From assembly GCF_031760065.1 (NCBI RefSeq), contig NZ_CP134500.1, forward strand, positions 5,022,001 through 5,086,000: 64,000 nucleotides of DNA, read 5' to 3'. Below are positions 45,450 to 55,311 of the stretch, piece after piece (within the stretch, counting starts at the first letter, position 1; every line of letters begins with the position of its first letter). Both the position numbers and the translations under genes were made by a program. This stretch comes from Streptomyces durocortorensis (GTDB taxonomy: Bacteria > Actinomycetota > Actinomycetes > Streptomycetales > Streptomycetaceae). The notes below the pieces were generated by a model. That model was not told where the DNA came from. It saw only the letters and a program-made list of their open reading frames with translations, and searched no databases.

Positions 45450-46352
45450 ATGAAGGACCTTCCCGCCCGCCGTCTGCTGCTGGTGCACGCGCACCCGGAC
45501 GACGAGTCGATCAACAACGGCGCCACCATGGCCAGGTATGCGGCCGAGGGCGCCCACGTCACCCTGGTCACCTGCACGCTCGGCGAGGAGGGCGAGGTCA
45601 TCCCGCCCGCCCTCGCCCGCCTCGCCGCCGACCGGGACGACGTCCTCGGCCCCCACCGGGTCGGCGAGCTGGCCGCGGCGATGAAGGAGCTCGGCGTCAC
45701 CGACCACCGCTTCCTCGGCGGCGCGGGCCGCTACCGGGACTCCGGAATGATGGGCGCCGAGCAGAACGGCCGCCCCGGCTCCTTCTGGTCCACCCCCGTG
45801 GACGAGGCGGCCGCCCACCTCGTCGAGGTGATCCGCGAGATCCGTCCCCAGGTCCTGGTCACCTACGACCCCGACGGCGGCTACGGCCACCCCGACCACA
45901 TCCAGGCCCACCGGGTCGCGATGCGCGCCGCCGACCTGGCCGCCGACCCGGCGCACGGCACCGGCGCCCCGCACACCGTCGCGAAGATCTACTGGAACCG
46001 GGTGGAGCGCCCCGTGGTCGAGGCCGCCTTCGACCGGCTGCGCACCACGGCGCCGGACGCCTTCCCGGGCATCGCGGCCGTGGACGACGTCCCGGGAGTG
46101 GTCGCGGGCGACGAGATCACCGCGGAGATCGACGGATCGGCGTACGCCGGGGCGAAGTCGGCGGCGATGCGCGCCCATGCCACCCAGATCGTGGTGGACG
46201 GTCTCTTCTTCGCCCTCTCCAACGACCTGGGTCAGCCCCTGCTGACGACCGAGTGGTACCAGCTGGTGCGGGGAGTCCCGGGGGCGCCCCCGGGCGCCCG
46301 CGAGAGCGATCTGTTCGCGGGCCTGCCGGACGCGACGGGGGGTGCGGCATGA
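45450..46352 (+). CDS. mshB: N-acetyl-GlcN-inositol deacetylase, mycothiol biosynthesis
   Basis: 300 residues of the PIG-L/LmbE family. The zinc-site motif HAHPDDES is at residues 13-20 and a second HPDH motif at 147-150; YDPDGGYG precedes it, as in MshB. It removes the acetyl group from GlcNAc-inositol to give the amine onto which cysteine is ligated. Mycothiol is the main low-molecular-weight thiol of actinomycetes, supporting the organism call. ATG start; a GTG nine bases upstream is possible. The stop overlaps the next start by 4 bp (ATGA). Confidence 0.9.
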   Translation: MKDLPARRLLLVHAHPDDESINNGATMARYAAEGAHVTLVTCTLGEEGEVIPPALARLAADRDDVLGPHRVGELAAAMKELGVTDHRFLGGAGRYRDSGMMGAEQNGRPGSFWSTPVDEAAAHLVEVIREIRPQVLVTYDPDGGYGHPDHIQAHRVAMRAADLAADPAHGTGAPHTVAKIYWNRVERPVVEAAFDRLRTTAPDAFPGIAAVDDVPGVVAGDEITAEIDGSAYAGAKSAAMRAHATQIVVDGLFFALSNDLGQPLLTTEWYQLVRGVPGAPPGARESDLFAGLPDATGGAA

Positions 46353-46942
46353 GCGGCAACCCGGGTAACGGCGGCGGCAAGGGCGCGAACCCCGGCAAGG
46401 GCGGTGGCGCGAGCGGTAGCGGTAGCAAGGGTGACGGCATGAGCGCGAACCCCGGCAAGGGGGGTGGAACAGGCGGCAACCCGGGCAAGGGCCGCGATCG
46501 GGCAGGCGCCTCCCGTGCCCCGCGGACCAGCGCCCCGCCGAGGGCCCCCGAGCCTTCCGCGTTCACCGCCCGGCCGAACCCGGCCCGGATCGCGGGCTAC
46601 TTCGGCCTGGCCGTGCTCGGCGTCCTCGTCGCGCTCGCCGGAACGCTCGTCCAAGCCGCCTGGTTCCCGGCCGGGTTGATCATCGCGCTGGCGGGCTCCG
46701 GGGGCCTCTTCTACGGCGGCCGCATCCTGACCGGCACCCAGATCGGCGCACTCGCGCCCGCGGTCGGCTGGTTCATCACGGTGTTCCTTCTGCTGAGCGG
46801 GCGGCCGGAAGGCGACTACGTCTTCGGCGACGAACTCGGCCTGGTGCTCTTCATGCTCGGCGGCACCGCCGTCGCTGTGATGTGCGCCACCACGTCAAAA
46901 GTGCCGCAATCAGCCACCCGCAACGCCCGGTCCGGCGTCTGA
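46349..46942 (+). CDS. membrane protein with Gly/Lys/Pro repeats, DUF6113-like
   Basis: 197 residues. The first ~50 are repeats of the type NPGKGGG (four copies or variants), then a Pro/Arg-rich stretch, then four membrane helices ([76 protein letters not shown]). The membrane part resembles small DUF6113-like proteins. It is translationally coupled to mshB, but no link to thiol metabolism is known. Confidence 0.65.
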   Translation: MSGNPGNGGGKGANPGKGGGASGSGSKGDGMSANPGKGGGTGGNPGKGRDRAGASRAPRTSAPPRAPEPSAFTARPNPARIAGYFGLAVLGVLVALAGTLVQAAWFPAGLIIALAGSGGLFYGGRILTGTQIGALAPAVGWFITVFLLLSGRPEGDYVFGDELGLVLFMLGGTAVAVMCATTSKVPQSATRNARSGV

Positions 46943-47117
46943 AGTGCCAAGTCCGGGACCGGGACAACCCCCACAGGTGTGATGCACGGGTGGAGGTTTC
47001 CCCCGGTCGCGGAGTGTCCGACGGCGGCGGCCAGTATGGTGGTGCGCGCGCCGAGCCGTCCCCTGGCCTGCGGCATGGGGGAAGTACGGGCGGCGGAGCC
47101 AATCGGGAGAACCTGCT

Positions 47118-49334
47118 TTGAGTCGTGAAACTGACAGTTCGTCGTCCGGGCCCCAGGGGCGCGGTGGGGCCGCGTACCCATCGGGTACGCCGCCGTACGG
47201 ATCCCGCCAGTATCCGTCGCTGCACCCGTCGCAGGACGGCTCGGACGACACCCCGGAATCCGTGGATCCGCCCCGGCCCGAGGAACCGAGGACCGAGACG
47301 ACGCTGACGACGCGCATCCGGATCAACATCCCCGGGTCGCGCCCCATCCCACCGGTCGTGATGCGTACGCCGATGGCCGAGAGCGACATCGCCACGGGCG
47401 GCCCCGACACGGAGCGCACCGGCAGCACACCGCGCCCCGGCACGCCGTCGGCGGCACCCGCACCGGCGGACCGCGCGGGCGGTGCGGACCGTGCGTACGG
47501 CCCGTCCGCTCCGGACAGCAGCGCGACGGCCGACCGGTCCCGGGACGGCGGCGCGACGGCCGACCCGGCGCCCGCGGAGAAGCCGGCCCGGGAGAAGAGC
47601 GGCAGCGACTGGTTCGCCCCGCGCAAGGCACCGACCCCGCCGCAGGGCGTGGCCACGCAGGGCCCCGGCACGGCCGGTGGCGCCTCTTCCGCCACGGGGG
47701 GCGCTTCGGGCGGTCCGGGCGGCTCCGGCCCGGGTGGCCCGGGAGCGGGTGGCCTCGGCTCCGGTCCGGGTGCGGGCGGTCCTGGCGCGCCCGGCGCGTC
47801 CGGTCCCGGCGGTGGCCCGGGTCCCTCGCGCCCCGACCTGCCGTATTTCTCGGACGCCCCGCAGCCCGGCGGTGGCCCGGGTGCCCCCGGCGCACCCCGC
47901 CGCAGCGCGCTCGACGGGTACGGCGCGGAGCCCCCCGGCGGCGGTCCGCTGCCCACCCCCGACCTCGGTGCGCGGACACCCGGCCCGTCCGGCCCCACCA
48001 CGGGCCCGGTCACCGGCACCTCATCGCTGACCCCGAACCTCAGCGGCATCCCGGGCCTCGGCGGCCCAGGCCCGATGGTCCCGGGCCATCCCGGCGGCGT
48101 ACCGCCCCGGATGTCCGACGACACCGCGATCCTCACGCCGCAGGCCCCGGCGCCCGAGCCCGGCCCCGGCGGCCATGTCTCGGGCGACACGCTGACCAGC
48201 GGCATCCCGGTCGTACCCAGCGAGCCCCGCTCGCCGTTCCCGGACCGGCCGGACGGCCTCGGCGGCCCGGCGGCGGGCGGGCCCGGCGGGCCGGGGGGAC
48301 CCGGTGTCCCCGCACCCGGGCCCGCCGCACCCCGTCCGGCGGCGCAGTCCGCCCCTGCTCCCGCCCCTGCTCCCGCCCCCGCGAAGAAGGGCCGCTCGAA
48401 GCTGGTCCTTCTCGGTGTGGCCGCGGTCGTGCTGCTCGGGATCGCCTACGGGGCGGGCCTCCTGCTGAACCACTCCGAGGTCCCCAAGGGCACCACGGTG
48501 CTCGGAGTCGACATCGGCGGCGGCACCAAGGAGGAGGCGGTCACCAAGCTCGAAGCCGCACTCGGCGAGCGGGCCCGGACGCCGCTCCAGCTGTCGGTGG
48601 ACGGCAAGGAGGAGAAGCTCGACCCCGCAAAGGCCGGTCTCACCCTGGACAGCCAGGAGACCGTGCGCGGCGCGGCGGGCAGCGACTACAACCCGGTCTC
48701 GGTGATCGGTTCGCTGTTCGGCGGGGAGCGCCCCGCCGCCCCGGTGATCCCGGTCGACGAGGAGAAGCTCGGCGTGGCCCTGACCGACCTGGCGGGCGCC
48801 TCCGGGTCCGCCGCCGACGCCACGATCCGCTTCGAGCCGAACAGGGCCGTGGCGGTGCCGGGCAAGCCGGGCAAGACGCTGGACGTCGGCCAGTCGCTGA
48901 TCTCGGTCCGTGACGCCTTCCGCGCCCAGGTGCAGACCGGGCAGGCCAAGCTGGTCGAACTGCCCGTCACCACCAGCGAACCCACCATCACCCAGGCCGA
49001 ACTGAACCGGGCGATGAAGGAGTTCGCGGAGCCCGCGATGTCCGGCCTGATCACGATCAAGGCCGGACCCAAGCAGATCCAGTTCGGCCCGGCCAGGAGC
49101 CTGCCGCAGATCCTCTCGATGAAGCCCGTCGAGGGGCGGCTGGTCGACGTCTACGACAAGAAGGCGATCGACACCCTCCTGGAGGGCGTCTTCGACGGCA
49201 TCATGGCGGTCAAGGCCGACGGCAAGGAGCGCCAGGTCGGCGCGGACGACGTGGCCCAGGCCATGAAGACGGCCCTGACCGGGAAGACCCCGGCCGAGCG
49301 CACGGTCACCATCGACCTGACGGGCCAGGGCTGA
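47118..49334 (+). CDS. membrane-anchored protein with YoaR-like peptidoglycan-binding domains
   Basis: 738 residues. Residues 1-~425 are cytoplasmic and disordered, rich in Pro, Gly and Ser (GGPGSGPGAGGPGAPGASGP-like runs). One helix follows at about 428-450 (KLVLLGVAAVVLLGIAYGAG). The exported part (from about 455) has two repeats of a YoaR-type putative peptidoglycan-binding fold (VPKGTTVLGVDIGGGTKEEA; LTLDSQETVRGAAGSDYNPV; and ITIKAGPKQIQFGPARSLPQ). The VanW domain that often follows YoaR domains is absent. A TTG start is used, with GGGAGA seven bases upstream; no ATG or GTG fits as well. Likely a wall-associated protein controlled from inside. Confidence 0.7.
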   Translation: MSRETDSSSSGPQGRGGAAYPSGTPPYGSRQYPSLHPSQDGSDDTPESVDPPRPEEPRTETTLTTRIRINIPGSRPIPPVVMRTPMAESDIATGGPDTERTGSTPRPGTPSAAPAPADRAGGADRAYGPSAPDSSATADRSRDGGATADPAPAEKPAREKSGSDWFAPRKAPTPPQGVATQGPGTAGGASSATGGASGGPGGSGPGGPGAGGLGSGPGAGGPGAPGASGPGGGPGPSRPDLPYFSDAPQPGGGPGAPGAPRRSALDGYGAEPPGGGPLPTPDLGARTPGPSGPTTGPVTGTSSLTPNLSGIPGLGGPGPMVPGHPGGVPPRMSDDTAILTPQAPAPEPGPGGHVSGDTLTSGIPVVPSEPRSPFPDRPDGLGGPAAGGPGGPGGPGVPAPGPAAPRPAAQSAPAPAPAPAPAKKGRSKLVLLGVAAVVLLGIAYGAGLLLNHSEVPKGTTVLGVDIGGGTKEEAVTKLEAALGERARTPLQLSVDGKEEKLDPAKAGLTLDSQETVRGAAGSDYNPVSVIGSLFGGERPAAPVIPVDEEKLGVALTDLAGASGSAADATIRFEPNRAVAVPGKPGKTLDVGQSLISVRDAFRAQVQTGQAKLVELPVTTSEPTITQAELNRAMKEFAEPAMSGLITIKAGPKQIQFGPARSLPQILSMKPVEGRLVDVYDKKAIDTLLEGVFDGIMAVKADGKERQVGADDVAQAMKTALTGKTPAERTVTIDLTGQG

Positions 49335-49366
49335 CGTCCTACGGGTACGCCGCCGAGGGCACCATC

Positions 49367-49403
49367 CGCCGTCCCCGCCCGGACCGCTCCGGGCGGGGCG
49401 GCG
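49367..49403 (+). terminator. terminator after the YoaR-type gene
   Basis: A 16-bp stem with one bulged T (CGCCG, T, CCCCGCCCGGA against TCCGGGCGGGGCGGCG) and a 4-nt loop, 32 bases after the stop codon. Confidence 0.75.
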
Positions 49404-49634
49404 TGCGCTTGCCCAGGTCGGCTGTACACGTCAAGAGGTGTGCGCGAGGAGCCTCATGAGGCACTGGTGAATCTGACAACTGGTGTCGTGTGCCGGGGAA
49501 TTGACGGTTCTGGTTCGGCCGGGGCGCCCCCGGCCTCAGAACCTGATGTCCTGCCTGCTCGCGGGTGCGGTTCCGGCCGGTCGCCGGGCGGGCCCGGACA
49601 GGCGGGGGCGGGGCGTACGGGGGACGATGGGGCC

Positions 49635-50138
49635 ATGAGTTCCCCTGCCGGACCGGAACGCCCGCCCCGCGAAACCGACCAGATCAAGATCTGGTTCCGC
49701 TTCGCGCCTCGCGAGGGCTGGTTGCCGTACGACACGGAGGGGTTGTGGGCGACACGGCTGGGTCCGGACACCGCACGGGTGGACAATGTGCCCTTCCTCC
49801 AGGACGGGGTCGCCGAGGGCGAGACCGTACGGTTCCGGACGGACGAGCACGGCGTGCACTGGGCCATGGGCCGGGTGGTGGACTCGGGCAACTGCACCGT
49901 ACGGGTGCTCCCCGTGCCGGAGGGTCCGCTCGGGCGGGACGCACGCGCTGTGCACGAGCGGCTCGCGGGGTTCGGGCTGCGGGGTGAGGTGTTCAGCGCC
50001 GAGTTCCCGCTGGTCGCGCTGACTGTGCCGGGCGGGGCGGACCTGCGGGGGGTCAAGGCGCTGCTCGCCCGGGGCCGGGACGAGGGCTGGTGGCACTTCG
50101 AGGTCTCGTGCGTCACGGACGCGTGGCGGGCGGCGTGA
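49635..50138 (+). CDS. DUF4265 domain protein
   Basis: 167 residues. KIWFRFAPREGWLPYDTEGL near the N-terminus, VPFLQDGVAEGETVRFRTDE in the middle, and GRDEGWWHFEVSCV at the end fit the DUF4265 pattern. Cytoplasmic, function unknown; members occur scattered in actinobacteria. It converges on the MFS gene, and the 3' ends overlap by 26 bp. Confidence 0.7.
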   Translation: MSSPAGPERPPRETDQIKIWFRFAPREGWLPYDTEGLWATRLGPDTARVDNVPFLQDGVAEGETVRFRTDEHGVHWAMGRVVDSGNCTVRVLPVPEGPLGRDARAVHERLAGFGLRGEVFSAEFPLVALTVPGGADLRGVKALLARGRDEGWWHFEVSCVTDAWRAA

Positions 50139-51393
50139 CACCTCCGGTCGCGTGATCCTTTCGTACGGGTGGCGGGAGCGGGACGTGCCCGTACGGTGAT
50201 CCTTCTCCGCCGAGCGGTCCGCCCCCGTCCTCACCCGCCGCGGTGCGCAGCCCCGGCGCCAGCGCCAGGGTCACCGCCACCGAGAGCGCCGCGGCCGCCG
50301 CCATACCCGTCGCGGGGGAGGTCAGCTGGGCGATGGCGCCCGCCACGGCGGCGCCCACCCCCTGCATCGCGAGCATCCCCGAGGAGGCCAGCCCGAGGGC
50401 CTGACCGCTCAGCTCCGGCGGCGTCAGGGCCACCAGCCGTTCCTGGAGCAGCAGGCTCGCGGCGAAGCCGACGCTCGCCAGGACCACCGCCGCCAGCGCG
50501 ATCGGCAGCCCCGGGCGCAGGACGAAGAGGAGGTGGGGCGCGGCCAGCAGCAGCCGGAGCGGGCTGCCGAGCCGCGCCCGCCACCGCACCGTGACGAACC
50601 GCCCGACCAGCGCGTCCCCGGCCAGCATCCCCAGGGCCCCGCCGGCGAAGAGCAGCCCGGCGTGCCCGGGGGCGTAGGCGACGTACAGGGACTCGCAGCC
50701 CACGACGAGCCCGTTGGGCACCCACAGTGCGAGGAACACATGCCGGCGCGGCACGGACGACCAGAGCCGCGCGTTCGTCCGCCGGGTCTCGCCGACCGAG
50801 GCCCGGCCGGTGGACCGCGGCGTCCGGGCGGTGAGCCCGAACCGGGCCACGGCCGCCGCGACGACGTACAGGGCCGCCCCGACCAGCAGCGTGCCGCGCG
50901 CGGAGAACACGGCCACCAGCATCCCGCCCACCGCGAACCCGCAGATCTGCATCGCGCCGCCCGTCATGTTCAGCACGGAGCGGCCGAGCAGGAACCCCTC
51001 GCGCGGAACGATCTCGTTGAGCAGTCCATGCCGTACGCCGCCGCCCGGCGACGCGGCCGCCCCCAACGCCAGCAGCACGCCGAACGCGGCCCACAGCGGC
51101 AGCCCCGGCACCGCCTGGACGCACGCGCCGAGCGCGGACAGCAGGGCCAGGGCGGTCAGCGCGGCGCGCGGCGGCACCCGGTCCGCCGCCGAGAGCAGGG
51201 TGAGCGCCCCGGCGAGCTGGGCCAGGGAGGGGCCGAACATCGCCAGCGCCGACAGCAGCGGCGAGCCCGTCCGCGCGTACACGAGGGTGCCGAGCGCCAG
51301 GCCGGTCGAGGTCTGGGCGGCCGTCTGCACGGAGACGGCCGCGAGGAAGGGGAGGAACTCCGGGGTGCGGAAGAGTTCGCGGTAGGTGCGCAT
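50113..51393 (-). CDS. MFS transporter
   Basis: 426 residues, about 12 membrane helices, beginning MRTYRELFRTPEFLPFLAAV, as in many actinobacterial drug or metabolite exporters. The loop between helices 2 and 3 has the weak motif SAADRVPPRAALTA. A soluble, Pro/Gly-rich tail of about 50 residues follows the last helix. Substrate unknown. It is divergent from an ArsR-like regulator gene only 81 bp away, a typical regulator-exporter arrangement. Confidence 0.85.
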   Translation of the reverse strand: MRTYRELFRTPEFLPFLAAVSVQTAAQTSTGLALGTLVYARTGSPLLSALAMFGPSLAQLAGALTLLSAADRVPPRAALTALALLSALGACVQAVPGLPLWAAFGVLLALGAAASPGGGVRHGLLNEIVPREGFLLGRSVLNMTGGAMQICGFAVGGMLVAVFSARGTLLVGAALYVVAAAVARFGLTARTPRSTGRASVGETRRTNARLWSSVPRRHVFLALWVPNGLVVGCESLYVAYAPGHAGLLFAGGALGMLAGDALVGRFVTVRWRARLGSPLRLLLAAPHLLFVLRPGLPIALAAVVLASVGFAASLLLQERLVALTPPELSGQALGLASSGMLAMQGVGAAVAGAIAQLTSPATGMAAAAALSVAVTLALAPGLRTAAGEDGGGPLGGEGSPYGHVPLPPPVRKDHATGGVTPPATRP

Positions 51394-51474
51394 CAGCGGA
51401 GTGTGCGGGCGTGCTCTCCGGGCTGGTTACTCTTTCGCGGCCAGGCGAAACATCGAGGATCAGGAGGGCGGGCC

Positions 51475-52452
51475 ATGGGCTGGTGGCAGATCGGCACCGA
51501 CACCCTCGCCACCAGCCGCTTCGTCGTCTCCCCGCTGGTCGAGACCGTGGCGAGCCTGCGTACTCTGGAGCGGGCCGTCGCCGCGCATCCGCGTGAGCGC
51601 GCCTGGCTGGAGCGGTGGCTGCCCGCCTACCGGCGGTTCCGGTCGGAGGACCCGCTCGCCGCCCGGATCGTCCGCGCCGCGTTCGCACCCCGCTGGAACG
51701 CCGATTTCCTCACCCCCGCCCCCGTACCGCCGCCCGCCGGGCAGCCGCCGGACACCTTCGCCCAGGAGCTGGAGCGGGTCCGGGCGACACCGCCGGAGAA
51801 GGCCCGCGCCGATCTCGCCGCGACCCTGCGCGGACCGCTGCCCGCCCCACTGGACCGGGACGACCTGGCCCCCCGCAGCGCCGACGTCCTGGAGTGGGTG
51901 TGGACGCAAGCGGTGCTGCCGGAGTGGCCCGCCCGGCGCCGGGTTCTGGAGTCCGACGTGATCGCCAGGGCCGCCCAGTTGAGCCGGGGCGGCTGGGCGC
52001 AGGCGATCGACGGGATGCGGCCCGGGATGCGCTGGCTGGGGAAGAGCCGGCTCCAGATCAACGCGTACGACAACCCGCCGCGCGAACTGGACGGAGCCCA
52101 GCTGGTGTTCACCCCCGTCACCGCCGACGTGGGCTGGGTCTGCTGGGACATCCCGCACCGCTACGGCGTCGTCTACCCGTGCGCGGGCGCCCTCGCCGAC
52201 ACCGGGCGTACCCCCGTACCGCAGGCGCTCGGAGCGCTGATCGGCCCCGCGCGGGCGGGAGTTCTCGTCCTGCTGGCCTCGCCGCTGTCCACGACCCAGC
52301 TCACCGCGCTGACCGGGCAGGGGCTGGGGTCCGTCGGGCGCCACCTGCGGGTCCTGCTGGACGCCGGGCTGGTGCGCCGCCGCCGGGCAGGACGGTCCGT
52401 GCTCTATTTCCGTACGTCGGCGGGGGACGGGCTGGTGCGTGCGGGCGGCTGA
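51475..52452 (+). CDS. DUF5937/ArsR-type transcriptional regulator
   Basis: 325 residues. The N-terminal ~230 form a DUF5937-like region (FVVSPLVETVASLRTLERAV, then WLPAYRRFRSEDPLAARIVR), probably ligand-sensing. The C-terminal ~80 residues are an ArsR-type winged helix (ARAGVLVLLASPLSTTQLTA, LGSVGRHLRVLLDAGLVRRR, VLYFRTSAG). No Cys-based metal site is visible. GGAGG precedes the ATG. Most likely controls the divergent MFS gene. It ends 165 bp before ramC and could also be co-inherited with that cluster. Confidence 0.75.
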   Translation: MGWWQIGTDTLATSRFVVSPLVETVASLRTLERAVAAHPRERAWLERWLPAYRRFRSEDPLAARIVRAAFAPRWNADFLTPAPVPPPAGQPPDTFAQELERVRATPPEKARADLAATLRGPLPAPLDRDDLAPRSADVLEWVWTQAVLPEWPARRRVLESDVIARAAQLSRGGWAQAIDGMRPGMRWLGKSRLQINAYDNPPRELDGAQLVFTPVTADVGWVCWDIPHRYGVVYPCAGALADTGRTPVPQALGALIGPARAGVLVLLASPLSTTQLTALTGQGLGSVGRHLRVLLDAGLVRRRRAGRSVLYFRTSAGDGLVRAGG

Positions 52453-52488
52453 ACGCGCCCCGCGCGCGCCCCCGTCCGCAGCTGGGAA

Positions 52489-52576
52489 GTCACCGGAAGG
52501 CGATGCGGTCCGCATGGATCGTGCGCATGTATGAGTCGTGACATCGGTGACTATTGGCGATGCTCATCGTTGTGAC
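52489..52576. promoter_or_regulatory. ramC upstream region with repeated GTGAC pentamers
   Basis: GTGAC occurs at 52538-52542, 52547-52551 and 52572-52576, the first two spaced nine bases start to start, and its complement GTCAC at 52489-52493. All lie within 130 bp of the ramC start. They are candidate half-sites for RamR, which in relatives binds directly upstream of ramC/amfT; the real RamR consensus was not available to compare. Confidence 0.4.
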
Positions 52577-52617
52577 AATTTCTCTCTCGTCAGCAACGAC
52601 CGAGCGAGGGGAATGTC

Positions 52618-55242
52618 GTGAATCCGGAGTACGCCGCGTACTGCCAGGCGGACCGCCGCTTCTACGACGCCCCCCACCGTTCCCTCGAATCCCTCGGAGA
52701 GGGTGACGAGGACCGCTCGTTCTACGCTCCGGTCCGCAGCGCGGCACCCCAGGGGTGGACCCGCTCCCGGCGCGGCGACTGGCTCTCCTTCAGCCCGGAC
52801 GGGCTCCGGCTGCCGGCCCAGGGCTGGAAGATCCACATATCGGCCGCCGCCGACAACGCCGCATCCGTGCTGGAGCGGGTCGCCGGACACTGTCTGGCCC
52901 ACCGGCTGCCCTTCAAGTGCGTACCGTCGCCCGGCCTGTTGAACCTGCGGAACGCCAAGTACGCGGACCGGGCGGGGAGCGGCAAGTTCATCACCGTCTA
53001 CCCGCACTCCGAGGACACGTTCCCCGAGGTGTGCGCCGCGCTGATGAAGCTGCTGGAGGGCGAGCACGGCCCGTACATCCTCAGCGATCTGCGGTGCGGG
53101 AACGGTCCGGTGCACACCCGGTACGGGTCGTTCGCCGCCCGCTTCTGTACGGGCCCCGACGGGCGGCCCGTGCCCGCCGTCGCCGACCCGCAGGGCCGCC
53201 TGGTCCCCGACGACCGGGGCCCTGCCTTCCGGATACCGGCCTGGGTGACGCCGCCCGACTTCCTGCGCCCGCACCTCGAAGCCCGCGCCGCCGTCGGCCT
53301 CGGCGATGTGCCGTACACCGTCGAGAAGGCGCTCCATTTCTCCAACGGCGGCGGCGTCTACCTCGGCCGCGACACCCGCACCGGCGAGCAGGTCGTCCTG
53401 AAGGAGGCCCGCCCCTACGCCGGGCTCGCCGCCGACGGGGCGGACGCCGTCGCCCGGTTGGAGCGGGAGCGGGCCGCGCTGGAGAAACTGGCGGGACTGG
53501 ACTGCGCACCGGCGGTGCACGACGCGTTCGAGGTCGGTGGCCACCACTTCCTCGTCCTCCAGTACCTGCCGGGCACCACCCTCAACACCGTCTTCGCCCG
53601 CCGCTTCCCGCTCGCCCGGCAGGACCCGGGCCCGGAGCTGCTCGCCGAACACGCGGCGTGGGCCGAGGAGGTGTACGGGAAGGTCGAGCGCGCCGTCGAG
53701 GCCGTGCACGCCCGAGGCATCGTCATCAGCGACCTGCACATGAGCAACGTCATGGTCGACGAGGAGACCTCCCGGATCTTCCTCCTGGACTTCGAGGCCG
53801 CCTCCCCGGCCGGTGACCGGCGCCGCCAGATCGTAGCCAACCCGGCTTTCGTGGCCCCGCCCGACCGGCGTGGCACCGAGATCGACCGGTACGCGCTGGC
53901 CTGTCTGCGGCTCGCCCTGTATCTGCCGCTCACCACGCTCTTCGGCGTCGACCGCACGAAGGCCGCCGGTCTCGCCCGCGAGATCGCATGGGTGTTCCCG
54001 GTGGCGGAGGAGAGCCTGCGGCCGGCGGTGGAGGAGATCCAGCAGGGTACGGAACCGGCTGCCGCGCTGCCCCCGGCCCCCGGTGACTGGCCCGAGAGCC
54101 GCGCCGCGATGGCCCGCGCCATCGCGGCCTCCTGTACGCCCGACCGCGAGGACCGATGTTTCCCGGGCGACATCGCCCAGTTCGCCACGGCGACCGGCGG
54201 CCAGTCCTTCGCGTACGGGGCGGCCGGAGTGCTCTACGCCCTGCACGAGACCGGCGCCCCGCGCGTCGAGCCGGCCGAGGAATGGCTGCTGCGGCAGGCC
54301 AAGGACCCGGCCTCCGGCTCCCCCCTCGGCTTCTACGACGGACTCACCGGCATCGCCTGGACCCTGAACCGGATCGGCCGCACCGCCGAGGCGTCCGACC
54401 TCATCCGGATCGTCCTGGATCAGCCCCTGGAAGGCCTGACGCCGGGCCTGCACAGCGGGTACGCCGGTATCGGCCTCGCCCTCGACGACCTGGCCCGTAC
54501 CGCCTCCGCCGCCGAAGGCCCGGCGCTCGCCGCCGCTGCCGGCCGCTGCACCGCCCTCGCCGCACGCGCCCTGGTCGACGGTCCGCCTTCACCCCGGACC
54601 GGACTCCTGCACGGTGCGAGCGGGGTCGCCCTGCTGCTGGTCCGCCGGTACGGGACCACCGGGGACACCGCCCTCCTCGACCTGGCGGCCGCCGCGCTGC
54701 GGCGCGACCTGGACCGGTGCCGGGCGGGCGACGACGGCGAACTCCTCGTCGTCGAGGGCAAGCGGCTGATGCCCTACCTCGGAGCGGGCAGCGCCGGCAT
54801 CGCGGCCGTCATCGACGCCTACCTGGCCCACCGCCCCGACCCGGAGCTGGAGGCCGCGGGCCGAGCCTTGGTCCCGGCCGCCCTCTCCGCCTTCTACGTC
54901 CAGCCCGGACTGCTGCGCGGCTCGGCCGGACTCCTCCTGCACCTGGCGGCCACGCCCCTGTGCGACGAGGAGACCCGGCAGCGGGCGATCCGCCTCCACA
55001 CCCGCCTCCTGGCCGGTCAGGCGCTCGCGTGCGAGGGCGGACTCGCCTTCGCCGGCGAACAGTTGATGCGGATGTCGATGGACCTGGCCACCGGGACCGC
55101 CGGCTGCCTGCTCGCCCTGGGCAGTGCGCTGGACACCGCACCGGGCCCGCCCGCCACGCTTCCCTTCCTCGCCGCCGCTCCACAGGCGGCCCACCCCGGC
55201 CGCGCGAGCGGCCCCACGGACCGGCTCCTTCAGGGGTCGTAG
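52618..55242 (+). CDS. ramC: class III lanthipeptide synthetase (LanKC; RamC/AmfT)
   Basis: 874 residues. Domains: N-terminal lyase-like part (1-~235), a Ser/Thr-kinase-like domain (~235-480; Gly-loop NGGGVYLG, Lys262 in VVLKEA, catalytic SDLHMSNVMV with Asp372, and DFE at 391-393 in place of DFG), and a C-terminal LanC-like domain (~500-870) lacking the Cys/His zinc ligands, as expected for class III. It phosphorylates Ser in RamS, eliminates phosphate to dehydroalanine and forms thioether (lanthionine/labionin) rings, using NTP. GTG start after GAGGGG. First gene of the operon, with GTGAC repeats upstream. Confidence 0.95.
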   Translation: MNPEYAAYCQADRRFYDAPHRSLESLGEGDEDRSFYAPVRSAAPQGWTRSRRGDWLSFSPDGLRLPAQGWKIHISAAADNAASVLERVAGHCLAHRLPFKCVPSPGLLNLRNAKYADRAGSGKFITVYPHSEDTFPEVCAALMKLLEGEHGPYILSDLRCGNGPVHTRYGSFAARFCTGPDGRPVPAVADPQGRLVPDDRGPAFRIPAWVTPPDFLRPHLEARAAVGLGDVPYTVEKALHFSNGGGVYLGRDTRTGEQVVLKEARPYAGLAADGADAVARLERERAALEKLAGLDCAPAVHDAFEVGGHHFLVLQYLPGTTLNTVFARRFPLARQDPGPELLAEHAAWAEEVYGKVERAVEAVHARGIVISDLHMSNVMVDEETSRIFLLDFEAASPAGDRRRQIVANPAFVAPPDRRGTEIDRYALACLRLALYLPLTTLFGVDRTKAAGLAREIAWVFPVAEESLRPAVEEIQQGTEPAAALPPAPGDWPESRAAMARAIAASCTPDREDRCFPGDIAQFATATGGQSFAYGAAGVLYALHETGAPRVEPAEEWLLRQAKDPASGSPLGFYDGLTGIAWTLNRIGRTAEASDLIRIVLDQPLEGLTPGLHSGYAGIGLALDDLARTASAAEGPALAAAAGRCTALAARALVDGPPSPRTGLLHGASGVALLLVRRYGTTGDTALLDLAAAALRRDLDRCRAGDDGELLVVEGKRLMPYLGAGSAGIAAVIDAYLAHRPDPELEAAGRALVPAALSAFYVQPGLLRGSAGLLLHLAATPLCDEETRQRAIRLHTRLLAGQALACEGGLAFAGEQLMRMSMDLATGTAGCLLALGSALDTAPGPPATLPFLAAAPQAAHPGRASGPTDRLLQGS

Positions 55243-55311
55243 CAACACCACCGCTCAACACCCAGCCGGAGCAACGAATTCCGGTTGCCGTCCCAGAAAG
55301 GAAACACCATC

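Noticed and set aside
45012..46178. Upstream extension of the S9 peptidase frame on the minus strand
   Set aside because: It crosses mshB and the small membrane protein gene; the family-like start is the ATG at 45011.
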